NCBI GenBank assembly: GCA_017962965.1
Contig: JAGCUI010000018.1
Span: 1-42,429, forward strand
Direction: 5' to 3'
DNA length: 42,429 bases
DNA from: Treponema sp.
GTDB lineage: Bacteria; Spirochaetota; Spirochaetia; Treponematales; Treponemataceae
The notes beneath the pieces are model-generated. The model was not told the origin of the DNA and did not search any database. It worked only from the letters and a program-made list of their open reading frames with translations. Positions 13,862 through 22,882 of the stretch are shown piece by piece. Every line of letters begins with the position of its first letter. The stretch's first letter is position 1. The position numbers and the translations under genes were made by a program.

Positions 13862-16800
13862 TTATTGTTCTGTTACGTCAAATTCTACACAGACATAAAC
13901 ATAATGATGCTGATCGTTATTTTTACCATAAGTGTCTGATAATCTGCCGGACCATATAGTCCAACCGCCGGTTGTACGGGCAGAGGCTTTATTCTGGTAT
14001 CCACAGGCCGGGATATTTTTTGTTGCTTTTATGGTACGGAGACTTACTTCAATATTATGATCCCCACTCATACAAGAACCACCTCGGCGCTCCATATCTA
14101 TTGCATGTAGTATAATTGTTTCACTTGGAGAGTAAAATGTTCTTGTATATTCTCTATCAACATTTTCTGTACTTGCCATGTTAATCCAGCCGTCGGCACC
14201 AATTTTATTTAATTTATTTTTCGAACTCCATCCCCATATAGTGGTTGAGTCTAGATCTATTTTTCCATTAAGATTAAAGCTTCCTTCTCCATCATAACCA
14301 CCAACAACCATATAGGCATTTCCTATTTGAGGACCAGTACGCCTGTAGTGGAGGGTAATAGGTTTAATCTGACCTTTAACGTATTTTGTTGTTATTTTAG
14401 TTTTACAGTACTGTCTTGTCTGTATGATTACGAGAGTTTGCACAGTATCACAGCCTGCATCAAAGCTTGTTGTAGCATCCTTAATAATATCGCCATCTTC
14501 TTTTCCTTTATGAACGGTAACTGTATTATCTTTATTTCCAGGTTGTACGCGGCATTTTAATGTTTCGTTTGTGAGGTAACTGAATTTAATTATTCTAGGA
14601 TCTGCTTTAGTATTACCCGAACCGCTTTCTATATCAGTGCTGGTTATTTTTACTATATCAGGCTCAGAAAGAACACCCTGTATGAAAATATCTTTTTTAA
14701 TTTCTATATCTTTATATCCAGGTTTTGAAACTGTGATGTTAAGATTATGAGGTCCGAGTTCAAGTTTATATTTGCCTGAATTATCCGGATTGAGGTCTGA
14801 ATCATTATCATCAACTCTTACTGATTCACCTGTACCAGCAGCAATTTCCAGAGAAGCATAACCATAACCATTATTTGTAAGAGTAAGATCATAAGTTGTG
14901 TATGAAGTTACAGGTGCATCTGATTCGGTTGTATCAATTCTAGTTGTTGTATTAGTTGCATATACGTAAATATTTGGATTACTTAATGGGGTAAGGACTT
15001 TGACTTTTTTTGTGATAGTCATATCGTTAAAACCGGATTGTTTACTTGTAACTGTAATCGTGTATTCACCCACAGACAACTCTCCGGACAGGGAACCGGT
15101 AAATGTAGTATTTCCGATTGAACCGCTTATTGAAGCTCCACCCTGTGCAGAAATTGTGTAAGAAGCTTTTGAAGAAGAATCTGCTACTTCGATATATTCA
15201 AAATTGCTGCTATCAACCGTACCGTTAAGTCCCGGAGAGAAAATAATATCCGCAGGGGCAGCACATTCAGATAAGCTTAACCATAGTTTGTGATATGTAT
15301 CTTCGCTGGAATTTGAATCTTCTTTTTTATTATTTTCGCTGTCTATATATAAATAGCCGTTTGTTTGTTTTATATCTTTTAAAGAAAAATCTTTTATTAC
15401 ATCTCTAAGCGGATCATATCCTGCCCAGGAATCAAAAGTTTCAAATCTGGCCGATGAAGATTTGGAATTAAAGAACAGATAATAATCTGCAGGTACTCCA
15501 TATTCATTATAGTTGTTTTGTGAATAATCTTTTGAACTGTAAGTTCTTACATCTTTTTTTGTTCCACCTAGAACATAAAGTTGTATTTTACCTTTGTATT
15601 TTGTGTTATGAGAAATATTGATTTGTGCTTTATAAAGCTTTGCTGTAATCTGCCTGATTCCAACACTAAAATTCTTTTTAATCTTAAGTGGCTGGCAGTG
15701 TTCCTTTGTTATGTTGATTTCCAGGGTGTGTTCGCCGTCATCCAGGGTTCCGCTTAATTCTGCAGTGGTATTATCAATAGTAAAAGTAATTGTTGAGTCT
15801 TCATTTACGCTGTTATCAATTGAATATGTACAGTTCTCAGAATTGAGGTAACTGTACTGCATTATATCGTAATTAATGCCATGAACCTTTTTGGTTCCGT
15901 TTTTACTTGCGTTTGTTGTAAAATCTGGGTCTAAAAGCTTTTTGGTTACATAAAGATTTTTTGTAACACTTGCGGGGCGTGCACGGTTTTTTGAGGCTGT
16001 AGCAACAATTGTATTAAATCCGTCCTGTAAGGTTATGCTTGTTCCAGCTGTTGCTCCGTTTAATTTAACATCAAGCTCAGAAGTAAGGTCTGTTTTCTGG
16101 ATATCTAAAGAAAAACTGTCTCCTGTGTATTCTACAACTTCGTAAGTGTCTGAGTTTGCATCTTTTTCTGCAGTAAGATTATTCAATGCGCCGTTTGAAG
16201 AAAAAATAATTTCGGGTTCTGTTACATAGCAAAGCCCGAGTGCTTCTGAAGTAGAAACTGTTTTACTTTTTACACCTTCCGGGCTTATGGCTGTAACAAC
16301 ATATTCATACTGGAGGGATGGTTCCTGTTCATCAAAATAATAAATAAATTCGCCTGATTTTCCGGTTGCTTTAGACTGGTCTGCTTTTACGTCAGCAGTT
16401 GCAAAAAAAGAACAATTCTGAGCAGAGGTTCGTTCGTAGCAGTCAATTCTATATGTTAAGTCTTTATTTCTGTTATAAGTTGTATCAGGCATATCAAAGT
16501 AAAGGCAGTGATAGCCGGTTGAGTCTGCAAATTCAGGATTTTTTAAATTCCTTGGCTTATCCGGTGCAGAAAACTGTTTAAAACTATATTCATAAGTTTT
16601 TGTTTCTGCATAAGAAACACCATGTTCTTCTTTATAAAATGTAAAGTAACCTTCGAGTTTTAGATTTTGTTTTTCTGTTTTGTCGGGAAGTTTTGCACTT
16701 AATGTAAGGATTGTGTTGTCGGAAGATAATTCTGCAGATTTTACTTTTGCAATTTCCTTTTTTGATTCATCGTCTTCTTTGAAAATTGTAAAACCTGCTA

Positions 16801-17065
16801 ATTCCGGATTCTCTATTTCAATTTCATATGCATTTGGGTTTATAAGAAGAACCTGGATTTTAATGGGTTCAATTGCCGAAACATTTCTCTGACCTTTATA
16901 TACGGTTGTTTCAGAAGTAACTTCAACCCTTCCAATAGTTACTGCTTCTGACCAGTAATTAAGATATTGTTTGATTGGTTGTGTGTTACCAAAATTACAT
17001 GATAAAAATGCAGTGACTATGGCTGCAAGTATAAATAAACTTAAAACTCTCTTAAATTTTGTCAT
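13862..17065 (-). CDS. Large modular surface lipoprotein with beta-sandwich repeats
   Basis: 1067 residues. The signal peptide ends in FLSC (Cys 23), so it is lipid-anchored. Residues about 165-275 look like a fibronectin type III domain (KPRNLKNPEF ... YEYVVTAISPEGVKS). From about 283 it carries successive modules of 80 to 130 residues, each starting near L-x-x-P-x-I/F and ending with a GEHTLEINITK or GPHNLNITVSKPGYKDIEIKK-type strand and a K-x-(V/F)-x-V linker, as in other treponemal cell-wall proteins with Ig-like repeats. The C-terminal 150 residues differ, with KPITLHYRRTG and many aromatic residues. Probably an adhesin or structural surface protein. Its leader has alternative hairpins. 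Confidence 0.8.
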   Translation of the reverse strand: MTKFKRVLSLFILAAIVTAFLSCNFGNTQPIKQYLNYWSEAVTIGRVEVTSETTVYKGQRNVSAIEPIKIQVLLINPNAYEIEIENPELAGFTIFKEDDESKKEIAKVKSAELSSDNTILTLSAKLPDKTEKQNLKLEGYFTFYKEEHGVSYAETKTYEYSFKQFSAPDKPRNLKNPEFADSTGYHCLYFDMPDTTYNRNKDLTYRIDCYERTSAQNCSFFATADVKADQSKATGKSGEFIYYFDEQEPSLQYEYVVTAISPEGVKSKTVSTSEALGLCYVTEPEIIFSSNGALNNLTAEKDANSDTYEVVEYTGDSFSLDIQKTDLTSELDVKLNGATAGTSITLQDGFNTIVATASKNRARPASVTKNLYVTKKLLDPDFTTNASKNGTKKVHGINYDIMQYSYLNSENCTYSIDNSVNEDSTITFTIDNTTAELSGTLDDGEHTLEINITKEHCQPLKIKKNFSVGIRQITAKLYKAQINISHNTKYKGKIQLYVLGGTKKDVRTYSSKDYSQNNYNEYGVPADYYLFFNSKSSSARFETFDSWAGYDPLRDVIKDFSLKDIKQTNGYLYIDSENNKKEDSNSSEDTYHKLWLSLSECAAPADIIFSPGLNGTVDSSNFEYIEVADSSSKASYTISAQGGASISGSIGNTTFTGSLSGELSVGEYTITVTSKQSGFNDMTITKKVKVLTPLSNPNIYVYATNTTTRIDTTESDAPVTSYTTYDLTLTNNGYGYASLEIAAGTGESVRVDDNDSDLNPDNSGKYKLELGPHNLNITVSKPGYKDIEIKKDIFIQGVLSEPDIVKITSTDIESGSGNTKADPRIIKFSYLTNETLKCRVQPGNKDNTVTVHKGKEDGDIIKDATTSFDAGCDTVQTLVIIQTRQYCKTKITTKYVKGQIKPITLHYRRTGPQIGNAYMVVGGYDGEGSFNLNGKIDLDSTTIWGWSSKNKLNKIGADGWINMASTENVDREYTRTFYSPSETIILHAIDMERRGGSCMSGDHNIEVSLRTIKATKNIPACGYQNKASARTTGGWTIWSGRLSDTYGKNNDQHHYVYVCVEFDVTEQ

Positions 17066-17070
17066 AATAC

Positions 17071-17129
17071 CTACCTAATTATAAAAAATATCATTTTCTA
17101 TAGGTAGAAACACTACCTAAAATGGTAGT
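17071..17129 (-). promoter_or_regulatory. Switch-like leader with four TAGGTAG/CTACCTA arms
   Basis: In minus-strand RNA order: arm A ACTACC (17129-17124), arm B TAGGTAG (17119-17113), arm C CTACCTA (17107-17101) and arm D TAGGTAG (17077-17071), the last being part of the AGGTAGG ribosome site just before the ATG at 17065. A can pair with B (6 bp), B with C (7 bp, 5-nt loop), or C with D (7 bp, hiding the ribosome site). The arms could alternatively be palindromic operator sites. Confidence 0.6.
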
Positions 17130-17143
17130 TTTTTAACAAAATT

Positions 17144-18553
17144 TTAGATTATTCCAAGAACTCTTGCATTCCAGACGGCCTGAGTAACGGAATTTGATTC
17201 GAGTTTTACATATAGTTTTTTGATGTGGAAGTTTACGGTATTTTCGCTTATGAAAAAGTATTCTGCAATTTCTTCGCGGGATTTTCCCTGTTCCAAAAGC
17301 TTTAGAATTTCAATTTCCTTTTGATTAAATGTGGCGTTGTTTTTTAATTCGGCCTTTAAATAGCGCGGATGACTGATTGCCATTTCACGGGTCATTTCCA
17401 AAAGCTTCATTAAAAATTCTGATTCACCCTTTTGTTTTATATAATCAATGAGGACGTTTAAAATTGCACAGCCTTCATCTGCAATAAGGCGGTAATATTT
17501 TCTTCTGTGCGCTATTTTTATTGCGCGGTCGAATGCTTCAAGAGCAAGGTCTTTTTTTTCTGCGCGGTAAAGTGTTATGGAAAGAAGAAGATCAATTTCG
17601 CATAAGTCCATATGGCGTTTTCCGGCTTCTAAAAGGGGTCGAAGCTTTTCTACAAGTGCAATCATTGCAGTATGATTATTAAAGATAATGTAGCAGCGTA
17701 GTTTTACAAGATAACGGTAGGTATCAAGCATGTTAAAGTCTGAAAATTCATCCGGGGCTTTTGTTTTATACCAGTTACTTACAATTGAACGCTCGCCTTC
17801 GTAAAGGGCAGTCATTACTTCTGCAGAATCAAGGTTGTAGGAAAATTCTGCTTTACCTGTTTCTTCTATATAACGTTCAATGTATCTGATGTAGCTTGCA
17901 GGATCTACGGATTTTCCGTGGGCAAGAAGAATCTTTGTCTGAAGGTAAAGGGCTGTAAATAAAAGACGGTGTTCGGAATCCTTATCAAATTCTTTTATAG
18001 TTCGGCTTACAAGAACTTCTGCGTCTATAATGCGGTTAATCTGATAGTAATATTCTGCAAGACACTGACTGTAAATTGCAGGAGAAACATTGTTCTGGTA
18101 AAGGGAAGCAAGGTAATCAACAAATTCTTCGCGGTGTTTTGGCAGGAACGGACTTATCCTCGAAAAGTCATTAAAGCCGTTTAATATGGAAGGGCGCCCG
18201 GCCGTTAGAGTAATGTTTGGTAAAGTAATTTTATTCTGCTTGAGGCATTTTAAAAGGTCAATAAATCCTTTCCAGGTAGCTTTAGGATGAACAATCAAAA
18301 GTCCTATTTTTATATAATAAAAAATCTCACCTTCCGGCAGGCTTTCTATAAATTTATCTGCCTTTTCAAGCTGCCCGTCCATAAAAAGATTTAATGCAAC
18401 ACCGCACGCAGCTGTAGGGTACTTTTTTATGTCGTCCATTGTAAGGGCATAAAAAGATTCCCTGTCTCTGTGCATGTCATTAAGATAATAATTCTTAAGA
18501 AATGAATAAACTCTGTTCTGTAGCTCTTCCGGTGTTAAAAGCTTTTCTGCCAT
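17144..18553 (-). CDS. LuxR-family regulator with helical-repeat N-terminus
   Basis: 469 residues. The last 65 hold a LuxR/GerE helix-turn-helix: FNQKEIEILKLLEQGKSREE, then IAEYFFISENTVNFHIKKLY, with the TVNFH recognition-helix pattern. Residues about 30-390 are all-helical TPR-like (for example DLALEAFDRAIKIAHRR), as in the MalT C-terminal regions, but the MalT NTPase domain with its P-loop is absent. Probably a transcription activator responding to a protein or small ligand. It sits three bases downstream of ychF, and immediately upstream of the large lipoprotein, whose leader contains TAGGTAG palindromes; it is a natural candidate to control that gene. Confidence 0.85.
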   Translation of the reverse strand: MAEKLLTPEELQNRVYSFLKNYYLNDMHRDRESFYALTMDDIKKYPTAACGVALNLFMDGQLEKADKFIESLPEGEIFYYIKIGLLIVHPKATWKGFIDLLKCLKQNKITLPNITLTAGRPSILNGFNDFSRISPFLPKHREEFVDYLASLYQNNVSPAIYSQCLAEYYYQINRIIDAEVLVSRTIKEFDKDSEHRLLFTALYLQTKILLAHGKSVDPASYIRYIERYIEETGKAEFSYNLDSAEVMTALYEGERSIVSNWYKTKAPDEFSDFNMLDTYRYLVKLRCYIIFNNHTAMIALVEKLRPLLEAGKRHMDLCEIDLLLSITLYRAEKKDLALEAFDRAIKIAHRRKYYRLIADEGCAILNVLIDYIKQKGESEFLMKLLEMTREMAISHPRYLKAELKNNATFNQKEIEILKLLEQGKSREEIAEYFFISENTVNFHIKKLYVKLESNSVTQAVWNARVLGII

Positions 18554-18556
18554 ATT

Positions 18557-19687
18557 TTACACATTAAACTTAAAGAACAAAACGTCGCCGTCCTGAACTT
18601 CGTAGTCTTTGCCTTCCTGGCGGTATTTTCCGGCAGCTTTGATGGAAGCTTCGTCCTTGTACTGGCGGAGGTCATCAATTGTGTAGGCTTCGGCACGAAT
18701 AAATCCTTTTTCAAAGTCTGTGTGGATAACGCCTGCGGCTCTAGGTGCTTTATCTCCTGCGTGGATTGTCCATGCGCGGCATTCATCCGGGCCTCCGGTA
18801 AAGAAGGTTCTTAAGCCCATAAGGTGATATGCTTTTCTTGCTAAAACTGCAAGGCCGCTTTCCTTTAAGCCAACGCTTTCCATAAAGTCTTTTTTATCTG
18901 CAGGGTCTGTAATTTCTGCAAGGTCTGCTTCGAACTTTCCGCAGATTACAACCACTTCTGATTTTTCTTCGTCGGCATATTTTTTTACGATATCAACGTA
19001 TTTGTTTGTTCCGTCTGCGATTGTGTTTTCATCTACGTTTGCAACATAAAGAGTTGGCTTCATTGAAAGAAGGAACATATCATAAATTGCATTTTTTTCA
19101 TCATCTGTAAGGTCGGCTGTTCTGGCACATTTTCCGTCCTGTAAAAGAGGCTTGATTTTTGCAACGGCTGAATTAAACGGAGCAAGCTGTTTTTCTGCTT
19201 CTTTTCCAAGTGCACGAACTGTCTTAATATTTTTTTCTTCGCGTTTTGCGATTGTGTCTAAATCTGCCTGGCAGAGCTCCCAGTTGATTGTAAGAATGTC
19301 GCTTTCGGGATCAATAGGGGCTGCTTCGTTTGCATTATCGCGTACGTGCATGATATCAGGATTATCAAAGCATCTTACAACATGTGCGATTACGGAACAT
19401 TCACGGATGTTTGCAAGGAACTTATTTCCAAGACCTTCGCCCTGGCTTGCACCTTTAATAAGACCTGCAATATCAACAAACTTTACTGCAGCAGGTGTCT
19501 TCTTTTTTGGATTATGAATACTTGCCAAAAAATCAAGGCGTTCATCAGGTAAATCTACAATGCCGATGTTTGGATCGATTGTACAGAAAGGGAAATTCTC
19601 TGCCGCAGCAGGTGCCGCTGTAAGAGCCGAAAAAATAGTAGATTTACCAACATTTGGTAATCCGACAATACCGCATTCAAGTGCCAT
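18557..19687 (-). CDS. ychF: Ribosome-associated ATPase YchF/OLA1
   Basis: 376 residues, the normal family size. P-loop GLPNVGKST at 9-17, DIAGLIKGASQGEGLGNKFL (switch II), NVDEN in place of the usual NKxD specificity motif (YchF prefers ATP), and the C-terminal TGS domain ending QDGDVLFFKFNV. Ribosome site AGAGG seven bases before the ATG. In an apparent operon with the TSCPD gene upstream and the LuxR regulator downstream. YchF proteins bind ribosomes and affect stress responses. Confidence 0.96.
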   Translation of the reverse strand: MALECGIVGLPNVGKSTIFSALTAAPAAAENFPFCTIDPNIGIVDLPDERLDFLASIHNPKKKTPAAVKFVDIAGLIKGASQGEGLGNKFLANIRECSVIAHVVRCFDNPDIMHVRDNANEAAPIDPESDILTINWELCQADLDTIAKREEKNIKTVRALGKEAEKQLAPFNSAVAKIKPLLQDGKCARTADLTDDEKNAIYDMFLLSMKPTLYVANVDENTIADGTNKYVDIVKKYADEEKSEVVVICGKFEADLAEITDPADKKDFMESVGLKESGLAVLARKAYHLMGLRTFFTGGPDECRAWTIHAGDKAPRAAGVIHTDFEKGFIRAEAYTIDDLRQYKDEASIKAAGKYRQEGKDYEVQDGDVLFFKFNV

Positions 19688-19707
19688 AATTAACCTCTAT
19701 AAAAAAT

Positions 19708-19950
19708 TTATGCCTGAGTTACTGCTTTTGCCAGCTGATCTGCACAGCTTGTGCTTTTAAAACCGCAGGTGTTTCCCTTGAGCTTTTCTGCAATTTCTTC
19801 TGCCTTCATTCCTTCGCAGAGCTTTGCAATAGCCTTAAGGTTTCCGTTGCATCCGCCTGTAAATTTGATGTCCGAGATTGTTCCGTCATCTTTTTTTTCG
19901 AATGTTATCTGTGTTGCGCATACACCGCTTGGTTTAAAAGTAATCTGCAT
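19708..19950 (-). CDS. TSCPD-domain protein
   Basis: 80 residues from ATG 19950, chosen because AAAGGA lies six bases upstream; a longer ORF to 20004 has no site. The sequence shows GVCATQITFEKKDDGTISDI, FTGGCNGNLKAI, GNTCGFKSTSCADQLAKA: four conserved cysteines and the C-G-x-K-x-T-S-C-A-D motif that names the TSCPD domain. The same domain occurs at the C-terminus of some ribonucleotide reductases; stand-alone versions have no established role. It begins the ychF-luxR gene group. Confidence 0.85.
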   Translation of the reverse strand: MQITFKPSGVCATQITFEKKDDGTISDIKFTGGCNGNLKAIAKLCEGMKAEEIAEKLKGNTCGFKSTSCADQLAKAVTQA

Positions 19951-20008
19951 AAATAATCCTTTTATATTTTTTTCTATAATATTGAATTTCGGGGAGTTCT
20001 TCAATAAT

Positions 20009-20095
20009 ATGGAAAATAATTCATCTTCATCGTCGTCGTCATCGTCTTCTCCGTCAGGAGGCAGTAGTGGATCTAGTTCTGGTGGAAAATCTTAA
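20009..20095 (+). CDS. Possible 28-residue Ser/Gly-rich micropeptide
   Basis: ATG 20009 opens a short frame encoding MENN, ten serines, then PSGGSSG and related residues to GGKS and TAA. The serines use TCA, TCT and TCG mixed, not a simple DNA repeat. A GGGGAG site lies 12 bases upstream, a long spacing. The frame also runs through the start region of the divergent TSCPD gene. Could be a real small protein, a leader ORF or chance; a perfect 13-bp hairpin follows. Confidence 0.35.
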   Translation: MENNSSSSSSSSSSPSGGSSGSSSGGKS

Positions 20096-20108
20096 TTTAT
20101 AACAATTC

Positions 20109-20138
20109 GCATGAAGATTAATTATTTAATCTTCATGC
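20109..20138. terminator. Perfect 13-bp inverted repeat with TTAT loop
   Basis: GCATGAAGATTAA, TTAT, then TTAATCTTCATGC. No T-run follows, so it may be a terminator for the micropeptide, a bidirectional stop, an operator, or an mRNA hairpin just ahead of the AGGA ribosome site (20141-20144) of the protease gene. Confidence 0.6.
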
Positions 20139-20150
20139 ATAGGATTAAAA

Positions 20151-21413
20151 ATGAAAAAAGTATTATTCATATTTCTATTTTGTTTATGTTCATTTTTGAC
20201 TGCAAAAGAAAAGACAATAGAAAAAAGTCTTTCGAATCCGGTTATTGTTGAAAAGAAAGCCAGGCAGGAGCATAAATTTATTAAAGCAAACGGGATGCTG
20301 TTTCTTAAAGGGAAAATAAAAATTGAGAAAAATATTTCAATTCCAATTGTTTTTTTAATTGATACAGGAAGTGCTACTTCTTCTCTTATTTATGATGGAA
20401 CACAGGAATATCAGGATTATTTTAATTATGTGATAGATGGAATAGATTATTGTATGTGTAATGTTGAATTTGAAAGCTTTCATGTTAATAATCTTTATTT
20501 ATATAAAAATACTTCAAGTGCAAAAGAACTAAAACAAATATTTTCGGATACTCCATTTTTCGGAATTCTTGGTAATGATGTTTTAATGAATAAATCTTTT
20601 TTCCTTTCGATTACAAAAGGATATTTTAAATGGATTGAGGGATTTGAATTTTCAAATAAAGATAAAGTAATTGTTCCTTTATTAGACAGAATTCATTCTA
20701 AGCGTGGAACCCTAGATTGTTATCAATATACTATTTATATTCAGGATGATTATTTTAAAAGTGATGAAAATGATGTACCGGTATTTGGATTTTTTAATTC
20801 ACCTGATAATTCAAAATCAAGATATTACATAGATACCGGGACTTATTACATTGCAACAAGTTTATTAGATTTATTCTATCAGGTAAAGAAACATAATTAT
20901 CCTGCGATTTTTTATAAAACAGAAATTGAAACAAAGACAGGCTTTTGTCTTATAAAAGATGCTGATTACTTAGGAAAGCAATTTAGTGAATTATCTGTAT
21001 GTGCCGGTTATACTCCTGAGTTAATAAAGAGCTTTGGTAATCAGATACTTGGAGCCTTTGATATTTATTTTGATAAAGAAAAAACAAATGTTGTTCAAAA
21101 AATATATTTATCTCCAGTAGACGAAAAGGACTATGAATCTTATAGAGAAGAAAATGATAAATCTTATTATTTTCATTCAAGTACTTATGGATTTAAGTTC
21201 TCAACATTGAATGGACGAGTAAATCAGAAAGCTTTTTTAAATGAAAAAGAAATGATTAAAGAACTTGAGACAGGAGATATGATAATTTCAATTAATGGAA
21301 TTCCTGTGGAGAAAGTAAATGAGTTTGAGTTACCCGATGAAATAACAATTCAATATAAAAAAAGAAGTGGTAAGGTCAAAGGAATAAAAGTTAAGAAAGT
21401 AAAACTTAAATAA
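20151..21413 (+). CDS. Exported two-DTG aspartic protease with PDZ domain
   Basis: 420 residues. Signal peptide MKKVLFIFLFCLCSFLTAKE. First catalytic-type motif FLIDTGSATSSL (Asp 71) is followed by FFGILGNDVL (137-145), the GxLGxDxL of retropepsin-like folds. A second motif YYIDTGTYYIA has Asp 228, followed by ILGAFDIYFDKEK (299-311). Residues about 342-412 form a PDZ domain (GFKFSTLNGRV ... LETGDMIISINGIPV). Two DTG lobes in one chain would make a complete pepsin-type active site without dimerising. Periplasmic or surface proteolysis is likely; the substrate is unknown. The AGGA site and hairpin lie just upstream. Confidence 0.75.
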   Translation: MKKVLFIFLFCLCSFLTAKEKTIEKSLSNPVIVEKKARQEHKFIKANGMLFLKGKIKIEKNISIPIVFLIDTGSATSSLIYDGTQEYQDYFNYVIDGIDYCMCNVEFESFHVNNLYLYKNTSSAKELKQIFSDTPFFGILGNDVLMNKSFFLSITKGYFKWIEGFEFSNKDKVIVPLLDRIHSKRGTLDCYQYTIYIQDDYFKSDENDVPVFGFFNSPDNSKSRYYIDTGTYYIATSLLDLFYQVKKHNYPAIFYKTEIETKTGFCLIKDADYLGKQFSELSVCAGYTPELIKSFGNQILGAFDIYFDKEKTNVVQKIYLSPVDEKDYESYREENDKSYYFHSSTYGFKFSTLNGRVNQKAFLNEKEMIKELETGDMIISINGIPVEKVNEFELPDEITIQYKKRSGKVKGIKVKKVKLK

Positions 21414-21453
21414 TACCGGAGATACTGTTTTTATTGTTGAAAAAGAATAAAAA

Positions 21454-22830
21454 TCATGCGTCTTTGAGCTCTTCGAGTTCTTCGATCTCTTCTATGTCTT
21501 CTCCGGTTAAAGTGTTCAAAATGGAGCTTGTGTCGCTGAAGATGTAATTATTGAATTCTCGGATTACGCTTGAATAGTCTACTGTGAGTATTGACTGTGA
21601 CGACGGAAGTTCTTTCTGAATCGAATCAAAATCGCTAAAAAGAATTCCTGTAATTTCCGGGTCCAGCTCTCCCTTATCTGTCATCTCTTTTATGATTCCT
21701 AAAGTTTGTTCTTTGGAGAATTGTCCCTTGTAGCTTCTGCTGTCGAACAATGCACTTGTGATGTCTGCTACAGTTAAAATGCGCTGGATTTGTGTAAGGT
21801 CATTTGCATCAAGTTTTTTTGGATATCCGGTTCCGTTTAATTTTTCGTGATGGCGGTAAATCGTCTCTAAAATATCTTCCGGAACAAGGTCTTTTAAAAG
21901 GCGCTTTGAATGGTTTACATGGTGCTTCATAATTCCCATGTCTTCGGGAGTGAGTTTACCCGGTGCTTCTAAGATTCTCTGCGGTGTGCAGATTTTTCCT
22001 ATATCGTGTAAAAAGCTGCTTGTAAAAAGATTGTCCTTATCATCCTCTGAAAGTCCGAGCCTCTGGGCAAGGGCAAGAGCATAGCAGGAGGTATTTATAG
22101 AATGTTTTAAAGTCGATGTGCTTTTAAAGTCCAGAAGATAGATAATCAGCTTTAAGTATTCTGTCTGTTCTTCTTCTGTGAGCTTTATGCCGTTTAGAAA
22201 ATCGTTTAACTCATCAGCGTAATCATAATCAACTATGCGCTGAATGATTTTATTGTCTTTGTTTGCAGCCTTAAAGGCCTCTACAACTTCGGGGTCGAAC
22301 ATGCCCGGTGCAATGGAATCTAAATCATCGGGGATTGTGCGCTCGGGGTTTCTGTAAAGATAATCACTAAGGCGCGCGGAAAAATATATGATTGATTTAT
22401 AATCCTGCTGATAGATGAACTGTTTTAAATCTTTATTAAACGGCTCGTTAAAATTTTCTAAGGCTAAGGCTTCCTGTTTGAGCGGAGTCATGTAGGCAAG
22501 ATAATAGCAGCCGAAGATGTATTTACTTTCTATTGATTTATTTCTTGAAAAAAACGAAATATCTGATTCATAGGGTGAATATTTAAAAGCGATGTCTTCG
22601 CGGAAAAATCCGATTGTGTGGAAATAACTTAAGATAAAAAGATTCTGAATGGTACACCTTGGATTAAGTTTATAATGCTTAACAAGATTTAAGGCTATAA
22701 AGGTTGTGCGCATGTTATGGGTAACGATTGTGCTGTTCATGTTGTAGAGCATGCGGCTTATAAGATGGATCAGAGAGCCGGGAGCGATGATGTTTTTTGG
22801 ACTTTTTATAATATCCTTTTTTGTACCCAT
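21454..22830 (-). CDS. HD-GYP domain protein (c-di-GMP phosphodiesterase type)
   Basis: 458 residues. The C-terminal HD-GYP domain has HDIGK at 275-279, KHHVNHS at about 302, and HHEKLNGTGYP at 327-337, all metal and substrate motifs. The N-terminal half is a second HD-like domain in which the HD pair reads HT (FHTIGFF, 71-72), so it is probably non-catalytic. No receiver or membrane domain is present, so the protein is cytoplasmic. An acidic tail (EDIEEIEELEELKDA) ends it. The start is uncertain because no ribosome site is visible. It follows era on the same strand with about 50 bases between. Confidence 0.88.
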   Translation of the reverse strand: MGTKKDIIKSPKNIIAPGSLIHLISRMLYNMNSTIVTHNMRTTFIALNLVKHYKLNPRCTIQNLFILSYFHTIGFFREDIAFKYSPYESDISFFSRNKSIESKYIFGCYYLAYMTPLKQEALALENFNEPFNKDLKQFIYQQDYKSIIYFSARLSDYLYRNPERTIPDDLDSIAPGMFDPEVVEAFKAANKDNKIIQRIVDYDYADELNDFLNGIKLTEEEQTEYLKLIIYLLDFKSTSTLKHSINTSCYALALAQRLGLSEDDKDNLFTSSFLHDIGKICTPQRILEAPGKLTPEDMGIMKHHVNHSKRLLKDLVPEDILETIYRHHEKLNGTGYPKKLDANDLTQIQRILTVADITSALFDSRSYKGQFSKEQTLGIIKEMTDKGELDPEITGILFSDFDSIQKELPSSQSILTVDYSSVIREFNNYIFSDTSSILNTLTGEDIEEIEELEELKDA

Positions 22831-22882
22831 ATTTTTTTTTCGGCTTATGTTTGTAAAATTATAACTTGTTTTGGAAGTCTCA

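Noticed and set aside
20030..20095. CRISPR or simple tandem repeat in the TCA/TCG-rich stretch.
   Set aside because: Units are three bases, irregular and coding-like; no spacers. No CRISPR array was seen anywhere in the window.
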